Assembly: GCA_036346225.1 (NCBI GenBank)
Contig: JARFIW010000453.1
Span: 2,294,001 to 2,358,000, forward strand
Reading direction: 5' to 3'
Length of the DNA: 64,000 bases
Source: Platerodrilus igneus
Lineage: Eukaryota; Arthropoda; Insecta; Coleoptera; Lycidae
In this document: in pieces, positions 1 to 10,856 of the stretch
How positions within the stretch are numbered: position 1 is the first letter of the stretch
Layout: each line of letters starts with the position of its first letter
Translations under genes and position numbers: made by a program
Notes under the pieces: generated by a model
Told to the model about the DNA's origin: nothing
The model's input: the letters and a program-made list of their open reading frames with translations, nothing else
The model's database searches: none

Positions 1-877
1 AGATTGTAGTTAAAAGTGGTGATTAAGATGGTAATTAAAAGCCCTGTTTTATTTATTATTATAAATGGTAGAATTTCACTAAATCTGATCTACTTACGTC
101 TTTAGAAGTACGGCTCGCTTGCACAATTTCACACTCTTTAATTTTTAATTTAATTTAATTTACTACTCACGTAAATATTTAGCACTTTCAAGTATAGTGA
201 CTGCCCAGTTTCTAAAGTATACTAACTCGATATTAAATTGTCATGATACTTATAGGATCGGTCCCTTTTGTTTGTGATTCGTTGACTTCACGTGTTGGGC
301 GAGGCCAAGTGTCTTATCTCTTGTTATTTTGGAAAAGTTTACCAATTGTTTAGTTCAATTGCATAAAGCGATGCTAAGAAAGTCACGTAATTCTTTATAA
401 TACCTTACATTTAATTCAGAAATCCCAGGAATCTTCGTCCAACAAATCACGTACTATTGTTGTTGGCCTTATTCTAATCTGAATGGAATAAATTTAGTGT
501 TTGTTTATTTCCTAATAAATTGTATTTTTGAACAAATGTGATTCTTTTAGATCACGTACGCTTTTAAATAATGCATAATTTCTGCGTGCGTTTGAGATGA
601 TATATTAACGCACTTTTTTGAATTTTTTTTACTGATTTAATTTTATTGCGTTTTGTTACATTTTTAAATTCTTATCTTTGCTCGTATCTACTCTTGGATA
701 TGCATTTTAATCGTTTGTACTGCTATATACAGTGTGCTCTCAACTAATAATATTTTTAATGACGTATTTGCTTCTCTATATCTGTAATTATGTACTTTTT
801 GTTACTTGGGAGTTTCTTTTGTTTATTGTACGACCCCTATTACCTAACCTACCTCTAAATTAACCCTATAATTACAG

Positions 878-914
<37 letters not shown>

Positions 915-2290
915 ACTCCAGCTCTCTTTACGTTACTTTACATTCATGAGGCTGGACAATATTGTTTTATTTTGGTTACTGTTAGTTTTCTTCCTCGTTT
1001 ACTTTTCTTACTTTTGGTTTTCTGCAGAAACAAACTTCTTTTCTTGAGGTTGAAAACTTTACTATTTCTTTCCTAGAGATATCCGTTCTGCGACGACTTT
1101 TACAGAGTTAAGCCGTTCCATCTTTGTTCTAGGTGATTGCTACCCTATATCTTTTTCTCTCCTATGTCCCATTACATTTTTTGATTTGGCCCGGTATAGT
1201 GGTTCTTTGAGCCGGAAAACAATTTTGGTTTGTTTTTTTTTGGTTTTTCTTGAACTTTGCGAAGAATTTGTTTTCTCCTTTATCCTATTAGTGTATAGTG
1301 GTTTTTCGAGCTAGATAATTTTTTTTTCGTTTTTTTTTTGTTTTCTAAAAGAAATTTCCTTGTGATATGTTCTGTGGGTATGTTGCTTGATTCGTTGCTG
1401 CTGTTGCTTACCTCGACCTTTTAAGTTTGCTTCTGGGAATTTGTTACGTTCAATTTAACCCTTCGATTTACGACTTTTTCAAATATTCACACACTTCCAC
1501 TTCTATATTTTGTATAACTACATGTTATAGGAGACGCTCCTGATAACGTATTATAATTTAATACCTCGATTTGTTCCTATAAATCTTATTTTAATACAAT
1601 TGAAATAAGCGCTGATTCAACACCATGTTGAATGTTATTTGTATATTTAGTTTGAGTCAAAGTAACTCAATCTATCTTTATCGTTTGATATAGCATCGCA
1701 AATATATTCGGTTATCAACAATCTATGCTTCTGAAAGGATATGCTCGTTTTATTAAAAGTGGTACCGTAATTTTGTGTATAATAGATTTTCTACATGTGC
1801 GATTAGCAAAGGCGATTGAATTTGAATGTGCCGGTCTTTTTATCTATATATGCATTTTGTAGTTAGCGCGCTATTTATAAGTTCCTTTTTATCTTTTTAT
1901 TTGTTATCGTGATTCTTGCGGGTCCTTTTTGCTTTCGTTTCGGTTCCTGCGTTTTACCGTAGCAACTTAATAGGACGTGTTAGTCCACTCGTCCGAAAGT
2001 GCCTTTCTCTGCAACTATTGCGTTGTTGCAAGATACGTTTGGTTTAATTGAATGTCTGCGCATTTGGATGTAGCAAATTACATCTTGTCCTAACTGTGAA
2101 TCTTATCAAATGGAATGAACATTACCTACATAAGTACATATTCTATTATGTTAGACTATATTCTAATACGGTCCAATTCCATAACACGTATTAACAATTT
2201 TAAAAAATCAAAATAAAATCTCTTTAGAATGGCCTGTTTAAACAGTTGATCCGGTTTTATCTGTTTTAATGAAATTACTTTGTTGCTTAG

Positions 2291-2348
<58 letters not shown>

Positions 2349-2679
2349 AATTTGTATAAAGCGGAAAATATTTGTAGTCGTACGATTTCATCATTTAGCT
2401 TTAATATGCTTTTGCTTTCAGTTACTAAATCGTTGATAAATATTAATTGTTGTTGAACTCTGGCTTTTTATTAAATAAGTTTTACTGTTTTTGATAACAC
2501 TATTTTATTAATATCTTAATTCCCAGAAAATGATAAATTGAGTTTAACCTCATGTTTATATTTTGTATATCTTATTTTTCAATGCACTTTAGCGATATTA
2601 GAAAGTATATATCATCAACGGTAGTAGAATTTATTTAGTACTACTATTTCTTCTAATTGTAAAAGATTGTTTTAACACC
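1..2679. other. AT-rich upstream region without a recognised gene
   Basis: No exon, transposase or RNA gene could be recognised here on either strand. The region holds two pure AT dinucleotide tracts, at about 882-911 and 2293-2344. It must contain the promoter and 5' leader of the takeout-like gene that starts at 2680, but I see no convincing TATA box or initiator at a sensible distance. Confidence 0.5.
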
Positions 2680-3625
2680 ATGCTGAAGGGCAGCCTTTGC
2701 CTCATTTTCGTTCTGTGTTTTGTTGAATTTGTATTATGTAGTAAACCGAGTAGGTTGACTTGAACTCATAAATAAAAATATTTTAACAATTTTTTTCAGC
2801 TTTAAAATTGAAAAAGTGTAAACGCGGAAAAGATCTTGATAAATGTCTAGCCGAATCCATCCGGGCCGCTTTGCCTCATTCGCAAGATGGTAAGTAAAGA
2901 TAAAGGTTAAACTATCAACAATTTTTCATTCCTACTAGGTTTTCCTGAGATAGATTTTCCTCAAGTGGATCCCCTAGCTATAGACTTCCTTAAAATTCAA
3001 GTAGGAATCGATGGCAAAAATTTACGTCTTCATTTAACAAATACGTCTTGCTATGGCTTAGCAGGTTCTAATATCACCGCAGTTGAGTTAGACACATTTC
3101 ATACTTTTAAAAATAATAGTGTTTTGATTTAGAACGACGGTGGATCATAAAGCCTTGACGTTAATTATTAGACTCTTCGTACCAAAAATCAAACTAGAAG
3201 GAAACTATAACTTGAAAGGTAAACTTGCAGGACGTGTGGGCAGCGGCAGCGGGAATTACAGCTTTAACTTTGGTAATTTATTTGAATTTTTGACTGTAAG
3301 AGTATATTCGGTTTTTGCAGAGGATGTAAATGCAACATTAACGTTTCATGGAAAAATTCGCGGAAAAAAAGACAAAAACTATATGGTAATTCAAGATACT
3401 GATGTGTTCTATACTGCAAATAAAAGTATTCTATACCTGGAAAACATTTTTGAGGGTGATGTAAAGATGAGTAACGAATATAATCAGCACCTTAATAAAA
3501 ATTGGTTACAAACACATGAAGAATTGCAACCCAGTTATATGGCATCATTGAAACGTGTTTATAAGGATCTAGCAAATAGACTTTTCGAAACAGTACCCCA
3601 TGATGAAATAATGTTACCAGAATAA
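2680..3625 (+). CDS. Takeout/JHBP-family secreted protein, complete five-exon gene
   Basis: Takeout/JHBP proteins are secreted carriers with an elongated hydrophobic tunnel for lipidic ligands such as juvenile hormone. I read five exons: 2680-2740, 2800-2889, 2939-3086, 3133-3272 and 3321-3625. Introns are 59, 49, 46 and 48 nt, all GT-AG, and the total is 744 nt (247 residues), the usual family length. Exon 1 encodes a hydrophobic signal peptide. Exon 2 has the N-terminal cysteine pair (KKCKRGKDLDKCL) that forms the family disulfide. Exon 3 has the FPQVDPLAID motif. Exon 4 has the strand motif LEGNYNLKGKLAG. Exon 5 ends with the typical NKNWLQTHEELQP and VPHDEI segments. The last intron (3273-3320) is a multiple of three without a stop, so a naive ORF reads through it. 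Ligand and expression site cannot be told from sequence. Confidence 0.9.
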
Positions 3626-3693
3626 CGTCTTCGATAATGCATGACGTTTGTTTTTGAAACATACTTTTATCTTCATAATTAATTTATATCAAG

Positions 3694-3699
3694 AATAAA
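3694..3699 (+). promoter_or_regulatory. Polyadenylation signal AATAAA of takeout-like gene 1
   Basis: A canonical AATAAA lies 69 nt after the stop codon of the complete takeout-like gene, in AT-rich sequence. It is the first such hexamer downstream and fits a short 3' UTR. Confidence 0.6.
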
Positions 3700-3786
3700 G
3701 AAATATTTTCCAAGTTATTATTTATATTAAGATAACAGCAGGTTTAAAGTACTATAGTTAAACATACAAATAAATACTTACCATTG

Positions 3787-4094
3787 TACAGGGTGTCCAT
3801 TTTTAAAGATAGAAGGTTGCGGTTTCCACGACACTGTACCCTTTTTTTGTGAAACTAAACATGCCGCCAATAAAATTTTCATAGCCCTCTTTGTTTATGA
3901 GATACAAAGTAAAATTCAAAATTTTCACTTTTGGAACATTCCCCACATCTCGGTTGTTTTTTAACTTCTTACAGAGATAATAAGGAATTCTTATAGATCT
4001 TTTTCTGTAAAATTCAGTAGCGTAGTTTGTGTCTTTATTGCGCCATCTGTCTTTTAAGCAAATATATGTTTTTTTTTAAATAGGACACCTTGTA
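3787..4094. mobile_element. Small TA-flanked MITE with mariner-type terminal inverted repeats
   Basis: The left end reads TACAGGGTGTCCATTTTTAA and the right end, on the opposite strand, TACAAGGTGTCCTATTTAAA, so the segment has inverted ends beginning at a TA dinucleotide, as expected for Tc1/mariner insertion. It is about 308 bp and has no coding capacity. The related GGGTGTCC end also occurs near 8441, beside the minus-strand transposase. An alternative is that 3787 is the 5' end of the transposase-bearing element at 4359-5463 and the inward match at 4094 is chance. Confidence 0.55.
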
Positions 4095-4358
4095 TATTTT
4101 TAACTAATTAAATTAAGCATTTTTAGGGTTTCCAAAATATATAATAGTCTGTATTTATTTTGAAAAATAACTAAATAAACTACACTTTTCTCAAAATTAA
4201 TGTTATTTAATAGTAGGCCATGGCAACAGTAAATTTTTAGCCACGACGTTAATGAAACAAAAGAAAATAATTTGGCAATGGTGATAAGTCAGATTTCTTG
4301 TCAAAAAAATATTTAAGATTGACTTAAAAAGTTTAAAATTTGTGTTTTCCTTTAAAAA

Positions 4359-5463
4359 ATGGTTAGAATGGGAGTATATCAGAACTTTGAAAAGTATGAT
4401 ATGTTATGTTGCTACATACAATCCAATGAAAATGCACATCAGGCCTCAGAACTATATTTTAACAGGTAAACTTTTTTTTAATTTAATACTTAAGTATTTT
4501 TATAATTGTTCGTCTTTATACTTATTATAGATATCCGGAAAAAAGACAACCTTTCTTGGATAGGTCTTCTATATTCAAAAATAATTTAATTAATCATGGA
4601 TCATTTACGCGATCAAGACCAAAATCCTACAATAAAGAAAATCAAGAAATCGATAAGACCAATGTCTTAGCTGTCGTACAGGCAACTCCTTCAACCTCGT
4701 GTAGGTGCATTGAGGCAGAAGTCGAAGTAATCAAGAGTAGGGCACAGAAGATATAAAAAAATTTAAGTTCAACCCTATAAAACACTAATTGTTTAGCTCT
4801 TACATTCTGGAGATGTTGAATGTCGCTTACTTTTTTTGTAACTGGTATTTACAACAAATTCAAATAAACATAAATTTTGCTCGTTCAGTAATATGGTCCG
4901 ATGAGGCTTATTTTTCAAGTGCTGGAATTTTTAACAGACATAATACTAGACACTGGTATCAAAAAAATCATAATCTTGTATTTGAACGTGAGCAGCAGGG
5001 TCTGTTCGGCTTCAGAGTCGCATGTTTTATTTGGAGTCGCCAGAATTTATTGAAGGAAGTCTTACAAGAGTCCGATACCTAGAAATTTTGCAAGATGCAG
5101 TTACTGAACTCATAGCTAATGTCCCATTGGGTAGTTTGAATACTATATATTTTCAGCAAGACGTAGCGCCTGTTCATAATTTTCTGAGAATTTGCCTTTT
5201 TTTAGAAAATCATTTTCCTAACAAATAGATAGACACTAATGAGCCAATAAGATAGCCTCCGCAATCGCCCGATCTGTCTGTCATTTTAGAAAAGAATAGG
5301 GGTCTGTATAATTATCGATCCGCGCTACAAATATACTACGAAATAACCCAATTAGAAGGGCGATTTTATTACTCATCAAATTTGAGCGACCAAACACGTG
5401 CAGATATAACAAATAGAATTTCACGGTAAACGTGCCGATAACAACACATTTAAGTATTTAATG
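4359..5463 (+). pseudogene. Decayed Tc1/mariner-superfamily (DUF4817-type) transposase with one intron
   Basis: The conceptual reading starts at ATG 4359. It continues to 4465, is interrupted by a GT-AG intron at 4466-4530 (65 nt), and resumes in phase at 4531. The helix-turn-helix region (NENAHQASELYFNR, then YPEKRQP, LINHGSFTRSRPKSYN) is followed by the DDE-like catalytic region: WSDEAYFSSAGIFNRHNTRHW near 4898-4960, YFQQDVAPVH near 5149-5178, and PPQSPDLS near 5258-5282. The last two correspond to the second acidic residue and the conserved PRSPDL segment of the family. Several frameshifts and stops (about 4755, 5083, 5228 and later) make it non-functional. It lies 0.7 kb downstream of the complete takeout gene. 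Confidence 0.75.
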
Positions 5464-6949
5464 AGTGAGAAATTTTCAAAAGCAAAATGTTTGCTACCTT
5501 TCAACAAATAACTGTTGAAAATAACAAACAGCGGTTACTAAGAATTGCTAAAGCGAGCTTCTAAGTTTTAGAAGTGGTTTTACGATAGCATTATCAAGAA
5601 TTTATAAACGTTTATAGGATATATTCCACGTACCGAGAAACATTTTTAAGTTTGTATTATTTGAGAATAACATAAAAGAGTTTAGATTAGCGTTTTAAAT
5701 TAAGGTAGTTGCAATTTAATGGAAAATCTGTCTATTTCAGAAAGATACAGTAACAGCATGTGCGAATACGTGTTAAGTAAAAAGGCGACACACCACATAA
5801 AGTGTATTTGCAAAAACCCCCTTTATTTTCTTTAATTAGCAGGTTACTGTACTCACTCAACTTTAATTAATACCTACTTTCATCGTTGTTTAAAAATGGG
5901 AGTAGTGAAATATATAAACAAAAGATATGATTTCTTACAAATTAAAAACCTTCTACAAATATTTATACAAAAAAAAATACATTGAGAATCGCTCATTTTA
6001 ATGCTGGCTTATATCATGTATTTATTAAAACGTTCATAAGTTGGTGCTGGGATATTTTATTTTTTACTTGACATTGTGTTTCTGCGAAATGCTGTGTAAG
6101 ATACTTAGTGGTATTAATAGGGTAAGACTATAGTTTTTTTTTGTTTTGTGGGGGTGTTTTAAAAATAAAGTGTATGTAGTTAATGCGAACATTAATAATG
6201 CAGGGCAGTTATATCAACGTATTGGTATTCTACAAAACTGGTACAGAAAAGCAGGTTGTGTATTCAACACAATAGAGAGCATTTTGAAGAACTTTTGTGA
6301 AGAGAATTTATGGTAGCTATTTTAATTTAAGTACGTAACTAAATACATTTCATAAACATTTGTGTAAAGATTTTAGTTTTTAAGAAATCGTATTTTTTGC
6401 ATAAACATTTCTCTACTCCCCTTTCTAAACATCACTTAAAGTAGGTAATTTACAACTTCATTGGGTAAAGTCACCTGCTAATTGAGAAAAATGAAGTTGG
6501 TTGCTTGCAAATCACTTTCTGTAGTATGTTGTCTTTTTAATTTACACGTACACGTACAGATATTTTTAAAAACATCCGTTTAAATTTTAAGTCATTATTT
6601 TTCAAGAAATAATTTTTTTATACATAAATAGCAAACTACGCCTCTTCCTTAAGCACTATTTGTATGAAGTTGTGAATCACGCTGCATACGCAAGTCAGGA
6701 AAAATCTTTACCTTTACTATTATTAACAGATAAATACGACGAGCATTCTTTCTACAAGGATGCTTGACAGCCCCTTCGTCCTTTTTAACAACAATATTCT
6801 TAACTTTAACTTCTTATATTGTGGTAAAGCACATCTCCCCGCACACAACCATATCTCATAAACCTGCCCCACAGTTGCTCACTAAACTAGTGCCCTAAAG
6901 TCCTATTCCTATAGTTATAATAGTATATTATATACCTCCATTCCGAATG
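5464..6949. other. AT-rich stretch without recognised features
   Basis: I see no gene, RNA or clear repeat here on either strand. Short purine and T runs only. Confidence 0.4.
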
Positions 6950-7342
6950 GACCTGCACCTTGAAGAAGTTCTAGATTATTACAATAGTGGAATGGCTTGC
7001 GTTCCAGTGATCTAAAGAGCCAAACAACAGACCCAACCAAAGTAGTAGAGTCTTTAGTGAGGAACCAGACTAAGACAGGTCCCGAAAAAGGGCAGCATCT
7101 TTTTCGGTACTTAGAGTGGCAGAAACCATAGGGGTCAATATGGCATTCTAAGACACACTACTGGGATGTGGAAGGCAACGGGAAACCACCACATTACCTT
7201 CCAAGTACATAGCGTACTTAAATTGTTATTAAAGACGATGTCATCCTCTGGGATAAAAATTCCGAAGTTAAAATAGTCCCTCCATTCAGATCTCCGGAAG
7301 GGAACTACTTTTAGAAGATGTGATCGGAAACTTAGAAAAAAA
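6950..7342. repeat. Unclassified, less AT-rich repeat-like segment
   Basis: Base composition changes abruptly from the flanking AT-rich DNA. The stretch contains a phrase (GGAAGGCAACGGGAAACCAC near 7170) that I associate with dispersed insect repeats, but I cannot assign a family. No coding potential is evident. Confidence 0.3.
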
Positions 7343-7408
7343 ATTTAACCTCTCATCCGAACGAGGGCGTAATTTTTGTAAAAAATGCTCACCTGCCATT
7401 TTTCAAGC
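7343..7408 (-). repeat. Fragment of the same SINE family as the copy beside it
   Basis: This 66-bp segment is nearly identical to 7579-7645 inside the adjacent SINE: both run from AACCTCTCATCCGAACGAGG to the CCATTTTTCAAGC segment. It is therefore a truncated older copy next to which the complete one inserted. Confidence 0.65.
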
Positions 7409-7422
7409 TACGTTCGCTTACC

Positions 7423-7723
7423 GTTCATTTACATTTCCAATGCTCCACCAGTAGGTACTACATTGGCCAGAAGGCGAGTTTTTTGTTGCCTGGAAATTTA
7501 GAATTTTGCCGAACCCTTGCCGTTCCAGGCAAGGTAGGGATCTTTAACGTGCGTGACAACACTCACACACGGGACCTCCATTTAACCTCTCATCCGAACG
7601 AGGGCGTAATATTTGTGAAAAATGCTCACCTGCCATTTTTCAAGCAGTCGGCCGTGTCGGGATTTGAACCCGGGACCTTGGGATCCGTAGTCTTACGCTT
7701 ACTACATTGATTCACGGCGACGC
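7423..7723 (-). mobile_element. tRNA-derived SINE with 15-bp target-site duplication
   Basis: On the minus strand a tRNA-like head (B box GGGTTCAAATCCC, complement of about 7662-7674) is followed by a body shared with the + copy at 63363-63667: the CCTCGTTCGGATGAGAGG segment, the GCACGTTAAAGATCC segment and the CTGGCCAATGTAGTACC tail. The element is flanked by the identical 15-mer CTACGTTCGCTTACC at 7408-7422 and 7724-7738, a target duplication typical of LINE-mobilised SINEs. RNA polymerase III would start at the 7723 end. It is not a functional tRNA. Confidence 0.75.
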
Positions 7724-7744
7724 CTACGTTCGCTTACCACTGAA

Positions 7745-8440
7745 TCTCGGTGAAATAGGGCATATAATGAGAAAACAATAGAAGGGGATCCAAGCTGTAT
7801 ATAAACGGTTGTGGGAATTTCAGGGAACTGTGTAACCTAGCCTAGAACATAAATAAGGGTAGGTATGCGTCCAACCAGTTTCAAGACGGAAACCTAATGA
7901 CGAAAAAATAAGTGTACTTTAATCTGATGATTACTATAAACAACTACAAGTGTTGGTTTTGAAATATTTTCAACTAGTGTTGATTGTGTAAAAGGATATA
8001 TTGGAATAACTATTAATTCGACAAATGCTCAGGTGCTGGAGGAACTTGGCAGCCGCTAGCTGCTTACCCCCCTTCACATATCGGGGAAATGGGGTATATA
8101 ACTGTAAAACAATAGAAGGTGACCGAACTGCATCAAACAAGAAAGAATAGTAGGTATGTTTAAAGACAACGAACATAGAGACAGAAAGAAAATTGTTCAA
8201 AGCATATGTGTGGAGCACAGCACAGTACGTCTATGAAACAGGAGCAGTGAGAAAAGCAGAGAGAAAGAAATAGAAGCCTTCTGGAATGTTGTGCTTCAGA
8301 TGTATGAGGATAATAGCATGGACAGACAAAGTTAATAACAAATAGGTTATAGAAATAGTAGAGGAATAAAGGTATCTGTGGAGAACAAAAGACAGGATAC
8401 GTTCTAAGGCATTTTTGAGGAATAGTACGGGATATAAAGG
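7745..8440 (+). repeat. 3'-terminal fragments of an endonuclease/reverse-transcriptase LINE
   Basis: This stretch matches 40280-40990 over its length, so the two form a shared composite. It carries two successive pieces of the LINE 3' coding end. One is about 7750-7910 (the TGTGTAACCTAGCC...CAACCAGTTTCAAGACGG region). The other is about 8100-8440 and includes the segment encoding the conserved 'VWSTA' and 'WTDKV' phrases of the ORF2 tail. Frames are broken and no catalytic domain is present. Confidence 0.65.
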
Positions 8441-8540
8441 GTGTCCGCGACAGAATTTTCAACTTTATAATAAAATATGAAAAATCCCGTAAGCGTGTGT
8501 GGAATTTGCTTATTTCAAAATAAACTACAGAAATACAAAT

Positions 8541-9614
8541 TTATTTCTTAAAAATAATTGAAATCAAATGTATACGGCAGAGACGAAATCCCATATTCTT
8601 AAACACCTTCTGACACGTTGCTTGTGAAATTTGTAAAATTTTGTTGCGAGCATTTTGTTTCAGGTGCAATAAATTTCGCGGTTGGTCGATATACGCTCTT
8701 GACTTAAGGAACCCCATAAAAAGATGTCTGTTGGTGTCAGGTCCGTTGACCTGGAGGGTCAAGGGATATCACTATATCGACTTATGACTTTTCCTGCCAG
8801 AATGCGCCGCAAAATGTTCATTGATATTCGGGAAGTGTGTGGTGTTGCACCATCTTGCCAAAACCACGTGGATTCGTTTAGCCACTCAATGTTTTCCAAC
8901 TAGGGTTCCAAAAAGTCTTCCTACGTAGCTGAATAAGTTTGAGAATTCACTGTTGCTGTTTGGTGATTTGCGTTTTCGAAAAAATAAGGCCCGATAGTTC
9001 CTTTTACACTTATTCCACACCAAACAGTAACCCTTTCTGAGTGTAGTGGCTTTTCATGCAACTGTAGTGGATTCGACCAAGCCCAATAACGTCAGTTCTG
9101 CTTATTTACCGATCCATCCAGTAATAAATGTGCCTCATCAGAAAAGATTATGTTTTCATAACTTCGTGAACGAGAAAACCGATTGAGCATGGTCCTACTG
9201 AACGCCAACCTCAATCTATAGTCACTTGGCTTAATTTTTGAGTGATCTGAATTTAGTATGGATGACACGCTAAATCTTTTTAATTATTTGGTGTACAGAT
9301 GTTTTCTTTAACTGTAATGATGCAGACCGTTTTCGTATCGAGCGCCGGGGATTTGCAATCACGTCAAGCCGAACTGTTTCAATGGTTTTATCATTTCTTA
9401 CTGTTCGTGATGCTCCTGGTCCGTGACCCACTACAGGGCCTTGTTCACGAAAACTTTGCACTCAATTACCAATAACTTGCGTCCTCGGGCACTTACTTAT
9501 ACGCCGAATATTAAAATGTCTTGCAAACACTCTCTGTGCGAGAACGAGAGAATCGTTATTCTTAAAACATGCTACAATAACAAACGCATGGTGTTCTGCC
9601 CACCAGCGATCCAT
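8541..9614 (-). pseudogene. Decayed mariner-like transposase
   Basis: The minus-strand reading starts at ATG 9614-9612 (MDRWWAEHHAFVIVACFKNN). The helix-turn-helix region follows (VQSFREQGPV, then RNDKTIETVRLDVIANPRRS, KRSASLQLKKTSVHQIIKK; 9270-9461). It ends with the C-terminal FMGFLKSRAYIDQPRNLLHLK and IIFKK stop at 8541. This order and spacing match insect mariner-like DDE/D transposases of about 350 residues. The middle third, with the catalytic acidic residues, is scrambled by frameshifts and stops. A GGGTGTCCGCGACAG sequence near 8441 may be the terminal repeat on the C-terminal side; I cannot locate its partner. Confidence 0.7.
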
Positions 9615-9711
9615 GGCTACTGAAATCCGTGCCCCAGTAGCTTGACGCGACGCTCTCAGCGTCGTTTAAATGCGTTACAACTCTAGAGAGTTTTTTGGCT
9701 TGAAGATGATA

Positions 9712-9713
<2 letters not shown>

Positions 9714-9757
<44 letters not shown>
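9714..9757. repeat. (AT)n microsatellite
   Basis: Uninterrupted alternating AT, abutting the first hammerhead-bearing repeat copy. Confidence 0.95.
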
Positions 9758-9763
<6 letters not shown>

Positions 9764-9990
9764 CAGGTTATTTGCAGTCCGCAATAAGAAATTCTGTAGA
9801 ACAATATATAAAATAAGATGTATCTGTAAACAAACCCTATGAAAATAATAGAGCCTATTGACAAATACAAATCGGGCTGGTAGTTATATAGCCATTAACA
9901 AAACATTAGCTTATTACTTCATAGGGGAAGAAACATCCACTGACCGACGGTTTCGGCTTTATTAAGCATCCTCAGAGTGAAATAGTCTCC
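9757..9990 (-). repeat. Hammerhead-bearing repeat, copy A
   Basis: About 234 bp, from AAAAGACAGGTTATTTGCAG to the GAGTGAAATAGTCTC end, repeated nearly unchanged at 10276-10510 and degenerately at about 10570-10820. The right end carries a hammerhead ribozyme motif on the minus strand. Pairs of such repeats flanking a short unique segment (9991-10275) resemble the pseudo-LTRs of Penelope-like elements or a retrozyme-type element. No reverse transcriptase was found, so class is inferred only. Confidence 0.7.
9936..9981 (-). ncRNA. Type I hammerhead ribozyme motif, copy A
   Basis: Read on the minus strand: stem I 5' strand TTCACT, core CTGAGGA, stem II GCTT-AATA-AAGC, core GAA, stem III ACC-GTC-GGT, cleavage-site C, then stem I 3' strand AGTGGA. 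All three helices form (stem I: five Watson-Crick pairs plus one G-U). The invariant CUGANGA and GAA cores are intact, and the predicted cut follows the C complementary to position 9942. A three-pair stem III is typical of hammerheads in retroelements, which cut well mainly as dimers. One defect is a U-C mismatch at the base of stem II. Assignment is from covariance-style reading by eye. Confidence 0.75.
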
Positions 9991-10275
9991 AAGAACCCTA
10001 TGAAGTAATCGAAGCTATTATACTGGTATAATTTCGAAACAATCTCTGTACTATGGCAAAAGTAAATAAAACCGCCATAAGGTGATAAACATCAACACTA
10101 CTAAGCGTGAAAGTACAAAAATTGAATCGAAACTACATAGTAAATCCTATAGATGGCTATACAAGTACGTGTGGCCATTTGAGATTTGCGGAATGTTACA
10201 GCAAAATTTATTTGCAAACGTAACAAACCTTCTTGCGGCGACACCCGGGTTCATGCCCCAAGGCAAATCAAATAA

Positions 10276-10510
10276 TAAAAGACAGGTTATTTGCAGTCCG
10301 CAATAAGAAATTGTGTAGAACAATATATAAAATAAGATGTATCTGTAAACAAACTCTATGAAAATAATAGAGCCTATTGACAAATACAAATCGGGCTGGT
10401 AGTTATATAGCCATTAACAAAACATTAGCTTATTACTTCATAGGGGAGGAAACATCCACTGACTGACGGTTTCGGCTTTATTAAGCCTCCTCCGAGTGAA
10501 ATAGTCTCAA
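10276..10510 (-). repeat. Hammerhead-bearing repeat, copy B
   Basis: Direct copy of 9757-9990 with scattered substitutions, offset by about 519 bp. It begins at the same AATAAAAGACAGG boundary and ends at the same GTCTC. The 9991-10275 spacer between the copies contains no recognised coding domain. Confidence 0.7.
10455..10500 (-). ncRNA. Hammerhead ribozyme motif, copy B (probably inactive)
   Basis: Same architecture as copy A. Stem II is here a perfect five-pair GGCTT/AAGCC, but the core reads CGGAGGA instead of CTGAGGA and stem III has one mismatch. The two copies have different defects, so their consensus would be a fully paired hammerhead. Confidence 0.6.
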
Positions 10511-10569
10511 TATATATATATATATATATATATTACAATTTATATATTTATATATTACAATATATATAT

Positions 10570-10819
10570 ACGGCTGGTAGTATATATAGCCATTAACAAA
10601 GACATTAGCTTATTTGCAGTCCGCAATAGGGAGAAACATCCACTGACATATAAAGGTAAGATGTATCTGTAAACAAACTCTTATGGAAATAATAAGAGCC
10701 ATTGACTAAATACAAATGGCTTGGTAGTTATATAGCCATTAACAAAACATTAGCTTTATTAATTCATGGGGAGGAAACATCCACTGACCAATGGTTTACA
10801 GATATCACTCTGGTCAACA

Positions 10820-10820
<1 letters not shown>
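10570..10820 (-). repeat. Degenerate third copy of the hammerhead-bearing repeat
   Basis: Rearranged pieces recur (GGTAGTTATATAGCCATTAAC, AGATGTATCTGTAAACAAAC, AAACATCCACTGACCAATGG) with short internal duplications. The ribozyme core is destroyed after the ACTGACC end. Confidence 0.55.

Positions 10821-10856
<36 letters not shown>

Noticed and set aside
3140..3625. Independent 161-codon ORF
   Set aside because: It is exons 4 and 5 of the takeout gene joined by read-through of a 48-nt intron; its apparent start is an internal GTG.
7640..7724. tRNA gene
   Set aside because: The B box is good but the acceptor stem does not close and the sequence continues into a SINE body with target duplications.
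9562..9870. ORFs rich in alternating Tyr-Ile
   Set aside because: Translation of (AT)n tracts; the same applies near 10702, 12867 and 48926.
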